A stretch of 64,000 bases of DNA from Gloeocapsopsis crepidinum LEGE 06123 (GTDB taxonomy: Bacteria; Cyanobacteriota; Cyanobacteriia; Cyanobacteriales; Chroococcidiopsidaceae): positions 16,818 through 80,817 of the forward strand of contig NZ_JADEWN010000017.1 of the NCBI RefSeq assembly GCF_015207655.1, given 5' to 3'. A program made the translations under genes and the position numbers. The notes beneath the pieces were generated by a model. That model did no database searches. It worked only from the letters and a program-made list of their open reading frames with translations, and was not told the origin of the DNA. Of the stretch, positions 27,569 through 36,357 are shown one piece after another; positions within the stretch are counted from its first letter, which is position 1, and each line of letters opens with the position of its first letter.

Positions 27569-27973
27569 TTAAAGATTAATTGAAATAGCTTCTACTGGGC
27601 AGGTAGGAATACACTGTTCGCAGACAATGCAGCGCGATCGCGTAAATGACAGGCGATAAGTTTCAGGATCGAGAGTTAAGGCTTCAGTTGGACAAACACC
27701 TGTACACAAGCCACAATCAACACAAATATCTTGATTGATCGCAATCTCTGCTACACTTTGCGAAACAGTAATGTGAAGCGATCGCATCCATTCAATTGCC
27801 GCATCTAGTTGATCGATATCGCCGGATAGTTCCACAACGAGTTTACCGATTTGATTCGGGGCGACTTGCGCACGAATGATATTCGCGGCAACATTAAAGT
27901 CTTTTGCCAGGCGATAAGTGACTGGCATTTGCACCGCACGTTTAGGAAAGGTAAGAGTAACTCGCTTTTTCAC
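27569..27973 (-). CDS. NIL-domain ferredoxin
   Basis: A 134-residue protein: an N-terminal NIL domain (about 1-75, MPVTYRLAKDFNVAANIIRA), then two [4Fe-4S] motifs, CVDCGLCTGVCP and CIVCEQCIPTCP. NIL domains bind small ligands such as methionine in transporter ATPases; joined to ferredoxin they are conserved in cyanobacteria and archaea with unclear electron-transfer roles. All eight cysteines are present. Confidence 0.9.
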   Translation of the reverse strand: MKKRVTLTFPKRAVQMPVTYRLAKDFNVAANIIRAQVAPNQIGKLVVELSGDIDQLDAAIEWMRSLHITVSQSVAEIAINQDICVDCGLCTGVCPTEALTLDPETYRLSFTRSRCIVCEQCIPTCPVEAISINL

Positions 27974-28106
27974 AGTAATATTCTCTGTTCACTCGATGAC
28001 TGCCCCAACTTCTAGTGTATTGAGATAACAATGGAAGATTAGAGGTTCGTGCCGATTCAGTTACACTAAGTAATACTAGGGCTGAACAAGTTTTGATCGA
28101 AACCTT

Positions 28107-28676
28107 ATGAGTGTGACATCAGAAGCAAATACTGGCAAGCGCGTTAGAAATTTTTTGATTGTCTTGGTTGCGATCGCGCTGAGCGTTGCATTAGTTTTAG
28201 GCTTGAGAAACCAAACGAGTGCAGTTTCCTTAACGCACTTAGATGAGGAATCTATTCCGCTAGAAGTGGCACTGACTAATGGCAAACCATCGCTCATGGA
28301 ATTTTATGCTAACTGGTGTACTAGTTGCCAAGCAATGGCACCAGATATGGCACAGTTAAAGCAAGAATATGGCGAATCAGTGAATTTTGTCATGCTGAAT
28401 GTCGATAACAGCAAGTGGTTGCCGGAAATTCTCAATTATCGTGTTGATGGAATTCCCCATTTTGTGTTCTTGAATAAAGAGGGGGAAGCGATCGCACAAA
28501 GCATTGGCGAACAACCCCGTATGGTTATGGCAACAAATTTAGATGCTTTAGTTGCAGACTCACCCCTACCTTATGCCCAAAGCAGTAGCGGTCAAGTTTC
28601 CAAGTTTACAGCACCTGTAGCACCTGCTGATAACGCAGACGATCCGCGACTTCATAGTAGTCAAGTAGTCAATTAA
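28107..28676 (+). CDS. txlA: Membrane-anchored thioredoxin-like protein (TxlA/HCF164 type)
   Basis: A 189-residue protein with one N-terminal membrane segment (about residues 15-36, FLIVLVAIALSVALVLGL) followed by a thioredoxin domain with the active site ANWCTSCQ and the cis-Pro loop GIPHFVF. In chloroplasts the related HCF164 delivers reducing power across the thylakoid for cytochrome b6f assembly; cyanobacterial TxlA affects oxidation state of photosynthetic components. The C-terminal tail (SSGQVSKFTAPVAP) is flexible. Confidence 0.9.
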   Translation: MSVTSEANTGKRVRNFLIVLVAIALSVALVLGLRNQTSAVSLTHLDEESIPLEVALTNGKPSLMEFYANWCTSCQAMAPDMAQLKQEYGESVNFVMLNVDNSKWLPEILNYRVDGIPHFVFLNKEGEAIAQSIGEQPRMVMATNLDALVADSPLPYAQSSSGQVSKFTAPVAPADNADDPRLHSSQVVN

Positions 28677-28733
28677 AATATCTCAAACACTCTTGCAGGC
28701 AACTTCACATTGTCTGCAACAAATTTAAATAAT

Positions 28734-29795
28734 ATGATAACTCTGGCTATCATTGTCTTAATAATTCTTACTGGTTCAGCATTCTGCTCCGGTATAGAAA
28801 CTGCATTACTATCAATATCTACGATTAGGGTGCGTCAGCTAGCGCAGAACAAGATTCCTTCAGCGGTTGCACTGTTATCAATTAAAGAGAAGATTAGTCG
28901 TCCCATTGCAACGATTGTCATTCTCAACAATATCTTCAACATCGTCGGTAGCATTGTTATTGGTAGTGTTGCAACCAATGTTTTAGGAGATGCGTGGTTA
29001 GGTGTTTTTTCAGCACTTCTCACTTTTTTAATCATTATTTTCGGTGAGATTGTGCCGAAGACTGTTGGTGAAAGATATGCTGAACAAATATCTTTGCTAG
29101 CAGCAATACCTGTTAGAGGACTTACTTTTTTATTAAAGCCTATAGTTTGGATTGTTGAGAAAGCGACACAACCTTTTACTAAAGGAAAAAGAAGACCAAC
29201 AACAAATGAAGCAGAAATTAAATTGTTAGCAAATATTGGATATCAGGAAGGCATTATTGAAGACGATGAAGCCGAAATGATTCAGCGAGTTTTTCGGTTA
29301 AACGACCTCACAGCAGCCGATTTAATGACTCCACGAACCATTATTACGCATCTATCGGGAGACTTGACACTTGGAGAGTGTAAAAAAGAGATTATTGCTT
29401 CGCAACACACCAGAATTATTGTAGTAGGGGAATCTATTGATCAAGTTTTAGGGTTTGCGCTTAAACAAAAATTGCTAGCAGCAATGGTGGAGGGAAATAA
29501 TGACCAAAAGATTGCTAACCTTGCGCGTAAAGTACGCTTTGTTCCTGAAACAATCCGCGCTGATAAATTACTAAAAAACTTCCTTGAAGCACGCGAACAT
29601 TTAGTAGTTGTCGTTGATGAATATGGTAACGTTGCTGGAGTTGTCACTTTAGAAGATGTACTAGAAGTACTCACTGGAGAAATTGTAGATGAAACAGATC
29701 GCATTATAGATCTCCAAGAAATTGCTAGGAAAAAACGCGAGCGTATGTTGCAGTTTAGGATTTTTGGCAATAAATCTGCGAAGAAAAAACCTTAA
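28734..29795 (+). CDS. CNNM/CorC-family transporter-associated protein
   Basis: A 353-residue protein from the ATG at 28734; a TTG at 28710 is the alternative. Four N-terminal membrane segments with the CNNM features FCSGIETALLSI and FGEIVPKTVGERYAE, then paired CBS domains (about 195-320) with AADLMTPRTIITHL and VVVVDEYGNVAGVVTLEDVLEVL. Homologues (CorB/CorC, YhdP/HlyC) act in Mg2+ or other metal-ion export and toxin tolerance. There is no C-terminal CorC transporter-associated domain; the protein ends soon after the CBS pair. Confidence 0.88.
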   Translation: MITLAIIVLIILTGSAFCSGIETALLSISTIRVRQLAQNKIPSAVALLSIKEKISRPIATIVILNNIFNIVGSIVIGSVATNVLGDAWLGVFSALLTFLIIIFGEIVPKTVGERYAEQISLLAAIPVRGLTFLLKPIVWIVEKATQPFTKGKRRPTTNEAEIKLLANIGYQEGIIEDDEAEMIQRVFRLNDLTAADLMTPRTIITHLSGDLTLGECKKEIIASQHTRIIVVGESIDQVLGFALKQKLLAAMVEGNNDQKIANLARKVRFVPETIRADKLLKNFLEAREHLVVVVDEYGNVAGVVTLEDVLEVLTGEIVDETDRIIDLQEIARKKRERMLQFRIFGNKSAKKKP

Positions 29796-29828
29796 GTTTC
29801 GCTTGGCAATTAATCTACAAACATAAAA

Positions 29829-30392
29829 ATGACAACTACACTGCATCAGCAACTTACACTTGAAAAGTTTCTCAAACTACCTGAAACCAATCCTGCTAGT
29901 GAATTTGTTAATGGTAGGATTTATCAAAAACCAATGCCTCAAGGTAAACACTCGCGGTTGCAACTGAAGCTGTGTGATGCAGTGAATCAAGTAGCAGAAG
30001 CCAAAAAAGTTGCTCTAGCATTTCCCGAGTTACGCTGTACATTTGGTGGAAGATCGCTCGTTCCTGATGTTACTATATTTACTTGGAGTAGAATTCCTTT
30101 TGATCGAGACGGGGAAATAGAAAATGTATTTGCTCTGCATCCCGATTGGGCAATTAAAATTCTCTCTTCTGATCAAAATGCTACCAAAGTTATTAGTAAT
30201 ATCCTACATTGTTTAAGACATGGTACTCAACTAGGATGGTTGATCGAGCCAGATAGCCGCTTGGTGCTAGCTTTTTTTCCTGAGCAGCAACCAATAGAAT
30301 TGACTAATGATGATAGATTACCAGTACCAGAATATATAGAATTAAACTTAAGTGTTAATCAAATATTTAGTTGGTTAAAAGCAGGAAGTTAA
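29829..30392 (+). CDS. Uma2-family protein, catalytic Glu replaced by Lys
   Basis: A 187-residue full-length Uma2: QQLTLEKFLKLPE, PASEFVNGRIYQKPMPQGKHS, the PD of LVPDVTIF, and WAIKILS where the family has AIEILS, then ILHCLRHGTQLGWLIEPDSR. The replaced residue is the acidic member of the PD-(D/E)XK core, so metal-dependent cleavage should be lost. A GAA-to-AAA single change would explain it. Uma2 genes are numerous in cyanobacteria with no proven function. Confidence 0.85.
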   Translation: MTTTLHQQLTLEKFLKLPETNPASEFVNGRIYQKPMPQGKHSRLQLKLCDAVNQVAEAKKVALAFPELRCTFGGRSLVPDVTIFTWSRIPFDRDGEIENVFALHPDWAIKILSSDQNATKVISNILHCLRHGTQLGWLIEPDSRLVLAFFPEQQPIELTNDDRLPVPEYIELNLSVNQIFSWLKAGS

Positions 30393-30495
30393 ATTCAGGA
30401 AGTGGACAATAGAGAGTCGTGAAGTGTTAAGTGTTGATTGTTGAGTTAAGAAAGTTAATTCAAACTTAAAATTCAGAACTGATGTTTTTATCTAC

Positions 30496-30717
30496 TTACT
30501 TATCTAACAAATCATCACCTACTACTAATCGGGGATAAATTAATAGGAAAAATCCCATCCACGTTAATACAGGAATTGCTATCAGACTCGTTAACCAAAA
30601 AGTTTTAAATAGAATCCAACTACTAGCAATTAGTGTAACCCCAGTCAGTAAGATAGACCAAGGTTGACACCACCAAGGCTTGTAATTCCAGATACTAATA
30701 GGTTTTTGCTCTGACAT
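30496..30717 (-). CDS. Small membrane protein conserved in cyanobacteria (DUF6737-like)
   Basis: A 73-residue protein: soluble start SEQKPISIWNYKPWWCQP, two hydrophobic segments (SILLTGVTLIASSWILF and LTSLIAIPVLTWMGFFLLI) and a tail YPRLVVGDDLLDK. The Trp-rich KPWWCQPWSI entry into the first segment is characteristic of a small cyanobacterial family. The function is unknown. The topology places both ends probably on the cytoplasmic side. Confidence 0.75.
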   Translation of the reverse strand: MSEQKPISIWNYKPWWCQPWSILLTGVTLIASSWILFKTFWLTSLIAIPVLTWMGFFLLIYPRLVVGDDLLDK

Positions 30718-30857
30718 TGAGGCGATCGCAATACGACTATTGCATAGTTATATCATTTTGATGCAAAACTTTATATGCAATCGAGACTGATCTGTAAGGA
30801 TTTTTGCAAAATTCTTTTGTAGTAACAATATGAACTAGTAAAACTTTACAAATCCTT

Positions 30858-32114
30858 ATGACACAAGCCTTACACAACCTGACATTTGAAAACCCCTATC
30901 GTCCTTTGTGGTTGCGTGGGATAAACTGGGCAGGAGAAACTCTTAAGCAGAATGGAATTTCGTTAGTTAACCTCTCGGAAGAATCACTACTGACTGCTGC
31001 AAGTAGTCAAACAGGTTTATCTGATTGGGGTGACGAAAGTTTTCGGCTACCACTACGGATACTGCTGGAATCTTTAGAAAAAGATGCTGAACTCAACTTA
31101 TTTGGACGCTATTTCACGCGCAAATTGTATATTCAACTGCTGATCAATCGGTTGCGTATCCAAGCAGATATCAAACGTCATCCTGATATCTTACAAGTAC
31201 CGATCGCACGACCATTGTTTATTTTAGGAATGCCGAGATCTGGTACTACATTACTGCACAATTTATTAACTCAAGATCCTACAAGTCGTTGGTTGCATCT
31301 ATGGGAATTAGCAAGTCCTTCCCCGCCACCAGAGTACCGCAACCGCAACAGCGATCCTCGAATTCAAAAGGTAGAGAAATTTGTTAGACGATACAACACT
31401 TTAGCACCACAACTGGCTACAGCACACAATCTTAATCCTCAAGGACCTGAAGAATGTAATCCTTTGTTTGAGCATGAATTTGCTAGTTTGATTTTTGAAC
31501 TGCGGGCGAATGTGAAGAGATACACCGAGTGGATGGAAACCTATGATATGGTCAGAGTATATCAATTTTATCGGCAGCAGTTACAACTTTTAGCATGGCA
31601 CTATCCAGGCGCTCATTGGGTACTCAAAGCACCTGCACATATATTTTACTTGGATGCACTGATTAAAGTTTTTCCTGATGCTTGCATTGTGCAAACACAC
31701 CGCGATCCTCTCAAAGTGCTTCCTTCGGTCTGCAGTTTAACTGCAATAGTTCGCGGAGTTTATAGCGATCGCGTTGAACCAAAAGCTCTAGGAAACTACT
31801 GGAGCGATCGCATTGCTAAAGCTTTGGAAAGAGAAATGCAATTCCGCGATTCTGAAGCGTCTTCTCGTTTCTATGATCTACACTACCACAACCTTGTGCA
31901 AGATCCTATCGGTACAGTACGTCAGATCTATGCCTATTTTGGTTATGATTTTCATCCCCAAATGGCAGAAAACATCAAAACCTGGCTGGCACAAAATCCC
32001 CAGCATAAGCATGGAGTTCATCGGTACTCTTTAGAGCAGTTTGGGCTAGATCCTGAAAGGGCTAATAGTCGATTTGCAAAATACTGTGAAAAATTTAATG
32101 TCAAGCGCGAGTGA
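30858..32114 (+). CDS. Sulfotransferase family protein
   Basis: A 418-residue protein with the PAPS-binding phosphosulfate loop FILGMPRSGTTLLHNLL (about residues 121-137), the later 3'-phosphate motif VQTHRDPLKVLPSV (about 280) and a catalytic-His candidate in the middle. An N-terminal ~90-residue extension precedes the core. It would transfer sulfate from PAPS to a hydroxyl on a lipid, carbohydrate or metabolite; the substrate is unknown. It lies about 3 kb from the start of the surface-polysaccharide cluster, and a sulfated product could belong there, but this is only proximity. Confidence 0.88.
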   Translation: MTQALHNLTFENPYRPLWLRGINWAGETLKQNGISLVNLSEESLLTAASSQTGLSDWGDESFRLPLRILLESLEKDAELNLFGRYFTRKLYIQLLINRLRIQADIKRHPDILQVPIARPLFILGMPRSGTTLLHNLLTQDPTSRWLHLWELASPSPPPEYRNRNSDPRIQKVEKFVRRYNTLAPQLATAHNLNPQGPEECNPLFEHEFASLIFELRANVKRYTEWMETYDMVRVYQFYRQQLQLLAWHYPGAHWVLKAPAHIFYLDALIKVFPDACIVQTHRDPLKVLPSVCSLTAIVRGVYSDRVEPKALGNYWSDRIAKALEREMQFRDSEASSRFYDLHYHNLVQDPIGTVRQIYAYFGYDFHPQMAENIKTWLAQNPQHKHGVHRYSLEQFGLDPERANSRFAKYCEKFNVKRE

Positions 32115-32130
32115 GTTGCAGCACTCGACT

Positions 32131-32735
32131 TTATGCATCAGAACCCGCACTATTGTATTGTGCAGTGGCAGGTTCAAACTTAACTTTATTGTATAAATCG
32201 AGTAGGGAAATCTCAAAAGGAACTGTTGTTAAAGCTAATGCTTTATCTTCTCGATCGTACTCGCGCAGTTCCCAACGTTTTTTCCCGTTTGTGAAAAATG
32301 ATCGATGTGAATTGAATTTTGATCGACTAATAGGTATTCCTGAAAAGAAGCGATCGTCCGATAAGCACAGTTTTCTTCGCGATCGTAACCTTGAGTTAAT
32401 TCTGATAGTACTTCGACAATAACTTGGGGATTGGTAACTGTATCCGTACGGTTATTGTAATACTCTGGTTCTCCTGCGATCGCCATGACATCTGGATAGG
32501 TGTAAAACCGCTTTTCGGGTATCCACAACCGGACATCTCCCATAAAAACTTCGTAGTTTTGCTGTCTAAAAGCAAAATTCATTGCAGCACTTAGATTTAA
32601 TGCAATTCGATTATGATTTGTTGAACTGCCTGCCATTGGAACTATTTGCCCATCAAGATATTCACTTTTATATTCAGCAGCCTTCTCTAACTTCAAGTAT
32701 TCTTCTGGAGTGTAGTATCGCTGTTGCGTTTGCAT
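32131..32735 (-). pseudogene. Uma2-family gene, single-base frameshift near the C-terminus
   Basis: The frame from the ATG at 32735 reads a normal Uma2 core: EYLDGQIVPM, GDVRLWIPEKRFYTYPDVMAI, IVEVLSELTQGYDRE, and ASFQEYLLVDQNSIHI. At a run of six T on the plus strand (32278-32283) the frame goes out of phase and stops at 32235. Restoring one base gives KRWELREYDREDKALALTTV and SLLDLYNKV to a natural stop at 32131. The core PD and E-x-L residues are intact. Either a real slippage mutation or an assembly error in the homopolymer. Confidence 0.8.
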
Positions 32736-32795
32736 AATTCTCAAGCAAAGCTTGTCAGCTTTGACACGTTGGATAGTTATCCCACATTTTAGCTT

Positions 32796-32948
32796 GCGAA
32801 TGAATTCGCTACTAGATAGACAAAGTCCACCAATTTAGAGTTATGAGTTATGAGTGTTGAGTTATAAAACTTTTTTAATTCAAAACTAAAAACTTAAAAT
32901 TCAAAACTCTTGAAACTTCGTTTGGATAGCCCCGACTTCAGTCGGCAG
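32796..32948 (+). repeat. Dispersed hairpin repeat, copy C
   Basis: GCGAATGAATTCGC at the start, then CTAGATAGACAAAGTCCACC, a GAGTTATGAGTGTTGAG / TCAAAACT spacer and the end ATAGCCCCGACTTCAGTCGG. It is closest to copy A in its spacer and sits just upstream of the murG stop. Confidence 0.75.
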
Positions 32949-32955
32949 GCATCTG

Positions 32956-34020
32956 CTAATGTACTAACTCGCGCACCAACTTCGCCAATCTTTCAGCACT
33001 ATCAAAAACTGCCATTTTTCCTGCAGCATCAGCCATTTTTTGCAAGTCTTCAGGTGAGTGCAATAACTCCAACACTTGAGTTTGCAACATAGCAGGAGTT
33101 AATTCTTTTTGGCGAAATACTATGGCTGCACCGGACGCAGCCAAGACTTGGGCATTGTAGAATTGATGATCTTCCGCAGCAGTTGGCAGTGGAATAAAAA
33201 TCGCAGGTTTACGAGTAATCGCTAACTCGGTGACAGTACCAGCCCCCGATCGCCCGATCGCTAAATTTGCTCTTTGCAGCAAACTTGCCATATTGTCGTA
33301 AAAAAGTAGCGGAAAATACTGTGGATGCTGAAGACTTGCAACGTCGGGATCGTTGTTTCCTGTTAAATGTACAATCCACACCCCACCATCAAACCATGCT
33401 GGTGCACATTGACGAATAAGTTGATTGACAGCAACTGCACCCTGACTACCACCGACAACAACGATGAGAAAAACATTGTCAGGAATGGGAAGATCGAGGG
33501 GAGATAATTTCTCACTTAAAAACTGCGATCGCACGGGTGTGCCAGTATAAATTGTTTGAATACGCGGTAAATATTGGGCTGCAGGTTCAAATCCCAGTGC
33601 CACAGCAGTACAAAATGAGCTAAAAAAGCGCGTGACTTTGCCAGGAATCGCATTAGATTCGTGCAGAATGACAGGAATTCCCAGCGATCGCGCCGCCATA
33701 ACAGCAGGGGCAGCGATGTACCCACCTGTGGTAAAGACACCTTGAAATGAGCCTTGTTGCAGTAGCTGGCGGACTTGAAAAACTGAACTGGCAATTTTAG
33801 TGAGATTGCGTAGCGTACCAATTCCTAAGGGTTCTTGAAATCCCGCAACCGAAATTTTATGAAGTGGATATTGTGCAGGAACTAACTGTGTTTCTAGGCG
33901 ATTGGGAACACCCAACCACTCGATCTCGTAATCTGGTAATTGTTCAGCCAATGCGATCGCTGGAAACAGATGTCCGCCAGTACCACTCGCTGCAATTAAT
34001 AATTTTGTCGGTATTACCAT
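32956..34020 (-). CDS. murG: UDP-N-acetylglucosamine-N-acetylmuramyl-(pentapeptide) pyrophosphoryl-undecaprenol GlcNAc transferase
   Basis: A 354-residue GT28 enzyme: N-terminal AASGTGGHLFPAIALAEQL, GGYIAAPAVMAA, LHESNAIPGK, then the C-terminal VVGGSQGAVAVNQ, IGRSGAGTVTELA and IPLPTAAEDHQFYNA. It adds GlcNAc to lipid I, making lipid II for peptidoglycan at the inner membrane. Typical length. Orientation is opposite to the gene at 34103 (divergent, 82 bases apart). Confidence 0.96.
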   Translation of the reverse strand: MVIPTKLLIAASGTGGHLFPAIALAEQLPDYEIEWLGVPNRLETQLVPAQYPLHKISVAGFQEPLGIGTLRNLTKIASSVFQVRQLLQQGSFQGVFTTGGYIAAPAVMAARSLGIPVILHESNAIPGKVTRFFSSFCTAVALGFEPAAQYLPRIQTIYTGTPVRSQFLSEKLSPLDLPIPDNVFLIVVVGGSQGAVAVNQLIRQCAPAWFDGGVWIVHLTGNNDPDVASLQHPQYFPLLFYDNMASLLQRANLAIGRSGAGTVTELAITRKPAIFIPLPTAAEDHQFYNAQVLAASGAAIVFRQKELTPAMLQTQVLELLHSPEDLQKMADAAGKMAVFDSAERLAKLVRELVH

Positions 34021-34102
34021 TGAGTTACAAAGTCAACGCCCAGGTTAGCTTAAGATTAAACAATTAACTGTTTTATAGTAATCAAATATCAAGCTATCAC
34101 CG

Positions 34103-34978
34103 ATGCGTAACTTTATGTTTTTTTTAACCCCTTCCCGAAAGCTTCCTCAACAAAATAAGTTGTCAGCTAGCAGTTGGGTAGCACTTTTGCTGATGACACT
34201 TACTTTATCAGTGCAATCACACCGCGTTCAAGCTCAAGCAACACCCGATGCCCCTCCCGCGTTGAAAAATCTATTAGCACGTGTTGATGCAGCTGCTAAC
34301 GCACACAATGCTAATGCAGTCGTGCAATACTATGGAACAAACTTCACGCATTCTGACGGCTTGACACAGCAAAGTATGGCGCAGTCTCTAAATCAACTTT
34401 GGCAACGCTACCCACAACTAAGATACACAACACGCGTTGAATCGTGGAAGCCAGAAGGACGCGCGATTGTTGCTGAAACAATTACCAATATTAGCGGTAG
34501 TCAAGTACAAGACAATCGAAATTTAATGTTTAATGCGACGATTAGATCGCGACAGCGAATTGAGAATGAAAAAATTGTCCGCCAAGATATCTTATGGGAA
34601 CGCAGCCAATTAAGAGCCGGAGCTAAACCACCGACAATTGAGGTAAGATTACCACAACAAGTTAAAGCTGGGCAACAATTTAATTTTGATGCGATCGTCC
34701 AAGAACCTCTTGGCGATGATTATCTCTTAGGTGCAGTAATTGAAGAACCTGTACAATCAGGCAATTATCTAAATCCTGTACCAATTGAATTGGAATTACT
34801 TCCCGCTGGTGGTATTTTTAAACAAGGTCGCGCACCAGCTGCTGGAAACCATCGTTGGATCTCTGCAATCGTAGTTCGAGGAGATGGTATGACTATGGTA
34901 ACTCAGCGACTGCAAGTTGTTGGTGCAAATGCTGCAAGTACGACCCAATCAGCAACGACAACTCAACAACAAAATTAA
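34103..34978 (+). CDS. Secreted protein with NTF2-like domain
   Basis: A 291-residue protein with a signal peptide or membrane anchor (WVALLLMTLTLSVQSHRVQA, likely cleavage around residue 45-47), an NTF2/SnoaL-like domain (about 55-170: LLARVDAAANAHNANAVVQYY, YPQLRYTTRVESWK), and a C-terminal beta-rich domain (about 175-280). The tail is Thr/Gln-rich. NTF2-like folds bind small ligands or serve as structural units; no catalytic residues stand out. Probably periplasmic. Confidence 0.72.
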   Translation: MRNFMFFLTPSRKLPQQNKLSASSWVALLLMTLTLSVQSHRVQAQATPDAPPALKNLLARVDAAANAHNANAVVQYYGTNFTHSDGLTQQSMAQSLNQLWQRYPQLRYTTRVESWKPEGRAIVAETITNISGSQVQDNRNLMFNATIRSRQRIENEKIVRQDILWERSQLRAGAKPPTIEVRLPQQVKAGQQFNFDAIVQEPLGDDYLLGAVIEEPVQSGNYLNPVPIELELLPAGGIFKQGRAPAAGNHRWISAIVVRGDGMTMVTQRLQVVGANAASTTQSATTTQQQN

Positions 34979-35083
34979 AGTTTATACTTTAGTTTGAACT
35001 TCTATTGCACCTTACTGTAATAGGCGTTTCAAATAGTATAGTGAAGTAAAAGATTCTCGTAGATGCACCTAAACAAAGTGGAT

Positions 35084-35145
35084 GGGCAGGAAAGTCCGTC
35101 CCACAGTGATTTGATTGTTTTGTGGGGTAGGCTTCTAGCCTGCCC
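35084..35145. repeat. Nested inverted repeat (GGGCAGG ... CCTGCCC)
   Basis: Outer arms GGGCAGG / CCTGCCC enclose inner arms CCCACA / TGTGGG. This type of palindrome is a common dispersed element of cyanobacterial intergenic DNA. It separates the secreted NTF2-like gene (34978) and the glycosyltransferase gene (35181), which converge, so it may also act as a terminator. Confidence 0.55.
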
Positions 35146-35180
35146 TATAACGCATTCTTATCTCATTTTTAGTTAAACAA

Positions 35181-36059
35181 CTAGACTGATTTAGTCGTTA
35201 GACTGGGTTTGATATCTTTTTTCGTTTTTAATGGCTTGAGCGATCGCACAAATTGCTTGATATAATTTTGTTCGCGCCCCAAAAAAGAATAATTTCCCTT
35301 TAACAAGTCTTTTCTAACATAAGCTCTGTGTAAGCTCAAAGAGATGTCTTCTTTAGTGATATAACCAGATGCAACAGCCTCTTTAAAGTAGTTAAACCAC
35401 ACTTCTCCATAAGGATGATTATGATATTTCCACGGTTGACTAAAAAGTCCCGTATAGTGAATCAGCTTAGTGTTTTTATCGCAAACATCAAGCATATTCC
35501 AACCAGGATCTAGCTCTCCAATGGTATAGGGATGATGTGCTAGAAAGGTCTGGTTCATGACCATGAAATCGGTTTGAGTATACAAAATTCGATCAATTTC
35601 ATCGAAAATTGTTTCCAAATTAAATTGAGATTTCTCGCAGTCGATTAACATGACGCTGAGACCCCAGAAATTGCTACCGCCACGATATCCTGTATACGCT
35701 CCTTGTTTTGCTAAGAAATCACAACCATTCATTGGTGTATCGAATAGCTTGCCTATATCAGTCAGACAAACTATGTCAGAATCTACATAAATTGCCTTTC
35801 CTTGATAGTTACAAACTTCAGGAATTATAAATCTATAAAGACTAAATTCAGTAGCATTACGACACTTGATCTTTAATGACATCGGAGCCAGAAAAGGTTC
35901 TCCATCATTTAAAGTAATGGAGTTATGCGTACCATTTAATACATATATATCAAGTTCTCTTTGGGAGTGCTTGTGTAGAGAGTGAATCAAAGTCTTTCTT
36001 TCTAAAAGGCTCGCTTCTCCTGACCCAATGAAAACTCTAACGTGCTCCTGGTTTTTCAT
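35181..36059 (-). CDS. GT8-like glycosyltransferase
   Basis: A 292-residue protein of the GT-A type: RVFIGSGEASLLERKTLIHSL at the start, LYRFIIPEVCNYQGKAIYVDSDIVCL with the metal-binding D-x-D, then a GSNFWGLSVMLIDCEK segment and a QTDFMVMNQTFL region. Such enzymes transfer a sugar from a nucleotide sugar with Mn2+. It is the promoter-distal gene of the polysaccharide locus as seen on the minus strand, separated by 300 bases including a hairpin from the next upstream gene. Confidence 0.83.
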   Translation of the reverse strand: MKNQEHVRVFIGSGEASLLERKTLIHSLHKHSQRELDIYVLNGTHNSITLNDGEPFLAPMSLKIKCRNATEFSLYRFIIPEVCNYQGKAIYVDSDIVCLTDIGKLFDTPMNGCDFLAKQGAYTGYRGGSNFWGLSVMLIDCEKSQFNLETIFDEIDRILYTQTDFMVMNQTFLAHHPYTIGELDPGWNMLDVCDKNTKLIHYTGLFSQPWKYHNHPYGEVWFNYFKEAVASGYITKEDISLSLHRAYVRKDLLKGNYSFLGREQNYIKQFVRSLKPLKTKKDIKPSLTTKSV

Positions 36060-36215
36060 GGTATTATTCCCTTTTTAAAACTAGTTAAAATCATTTTTTA
36101 CCCTTGACATCAAAGTGTTTTTATCTCTATGATAGGTTTGCAAACCCTTTTTCTTTTGAAAAACTTTAGAATAAAAAAACAATTCAAAGCTAAACGATTG
36201 TATGACAATATAAAC

Positions 36216-36263
36216 AAAACACTAATAACATAGACTTTTGAAAAGTAATGTTATAGTGTTTTG
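36216..36263 (-). terminator. Long hairpin between polysaccharide genes
   Basis: AAAACACTAATAACAT and ATGTTATAGTGTTTT pair over about 15 positions with one bulge and a 16-base loop. On the minus strand it is followed by GTTTATA. It lies after the sugar transferase gene (ends 36358) and before the GT8 gene (starts 36059), so it likely terminates or attenuates the upstream transcript. The rest of the 298-base gap shows nothing else. Confidence 0.5.
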
Positions 36264-36357
36264 ACTACAAAGATGATTATTGCTACTAACTGTAAAATTA
36301 GATAGATTTGGGATATTTTAATCCTCCTTAAGTAACTTAAATACTAAATCAACTGAG

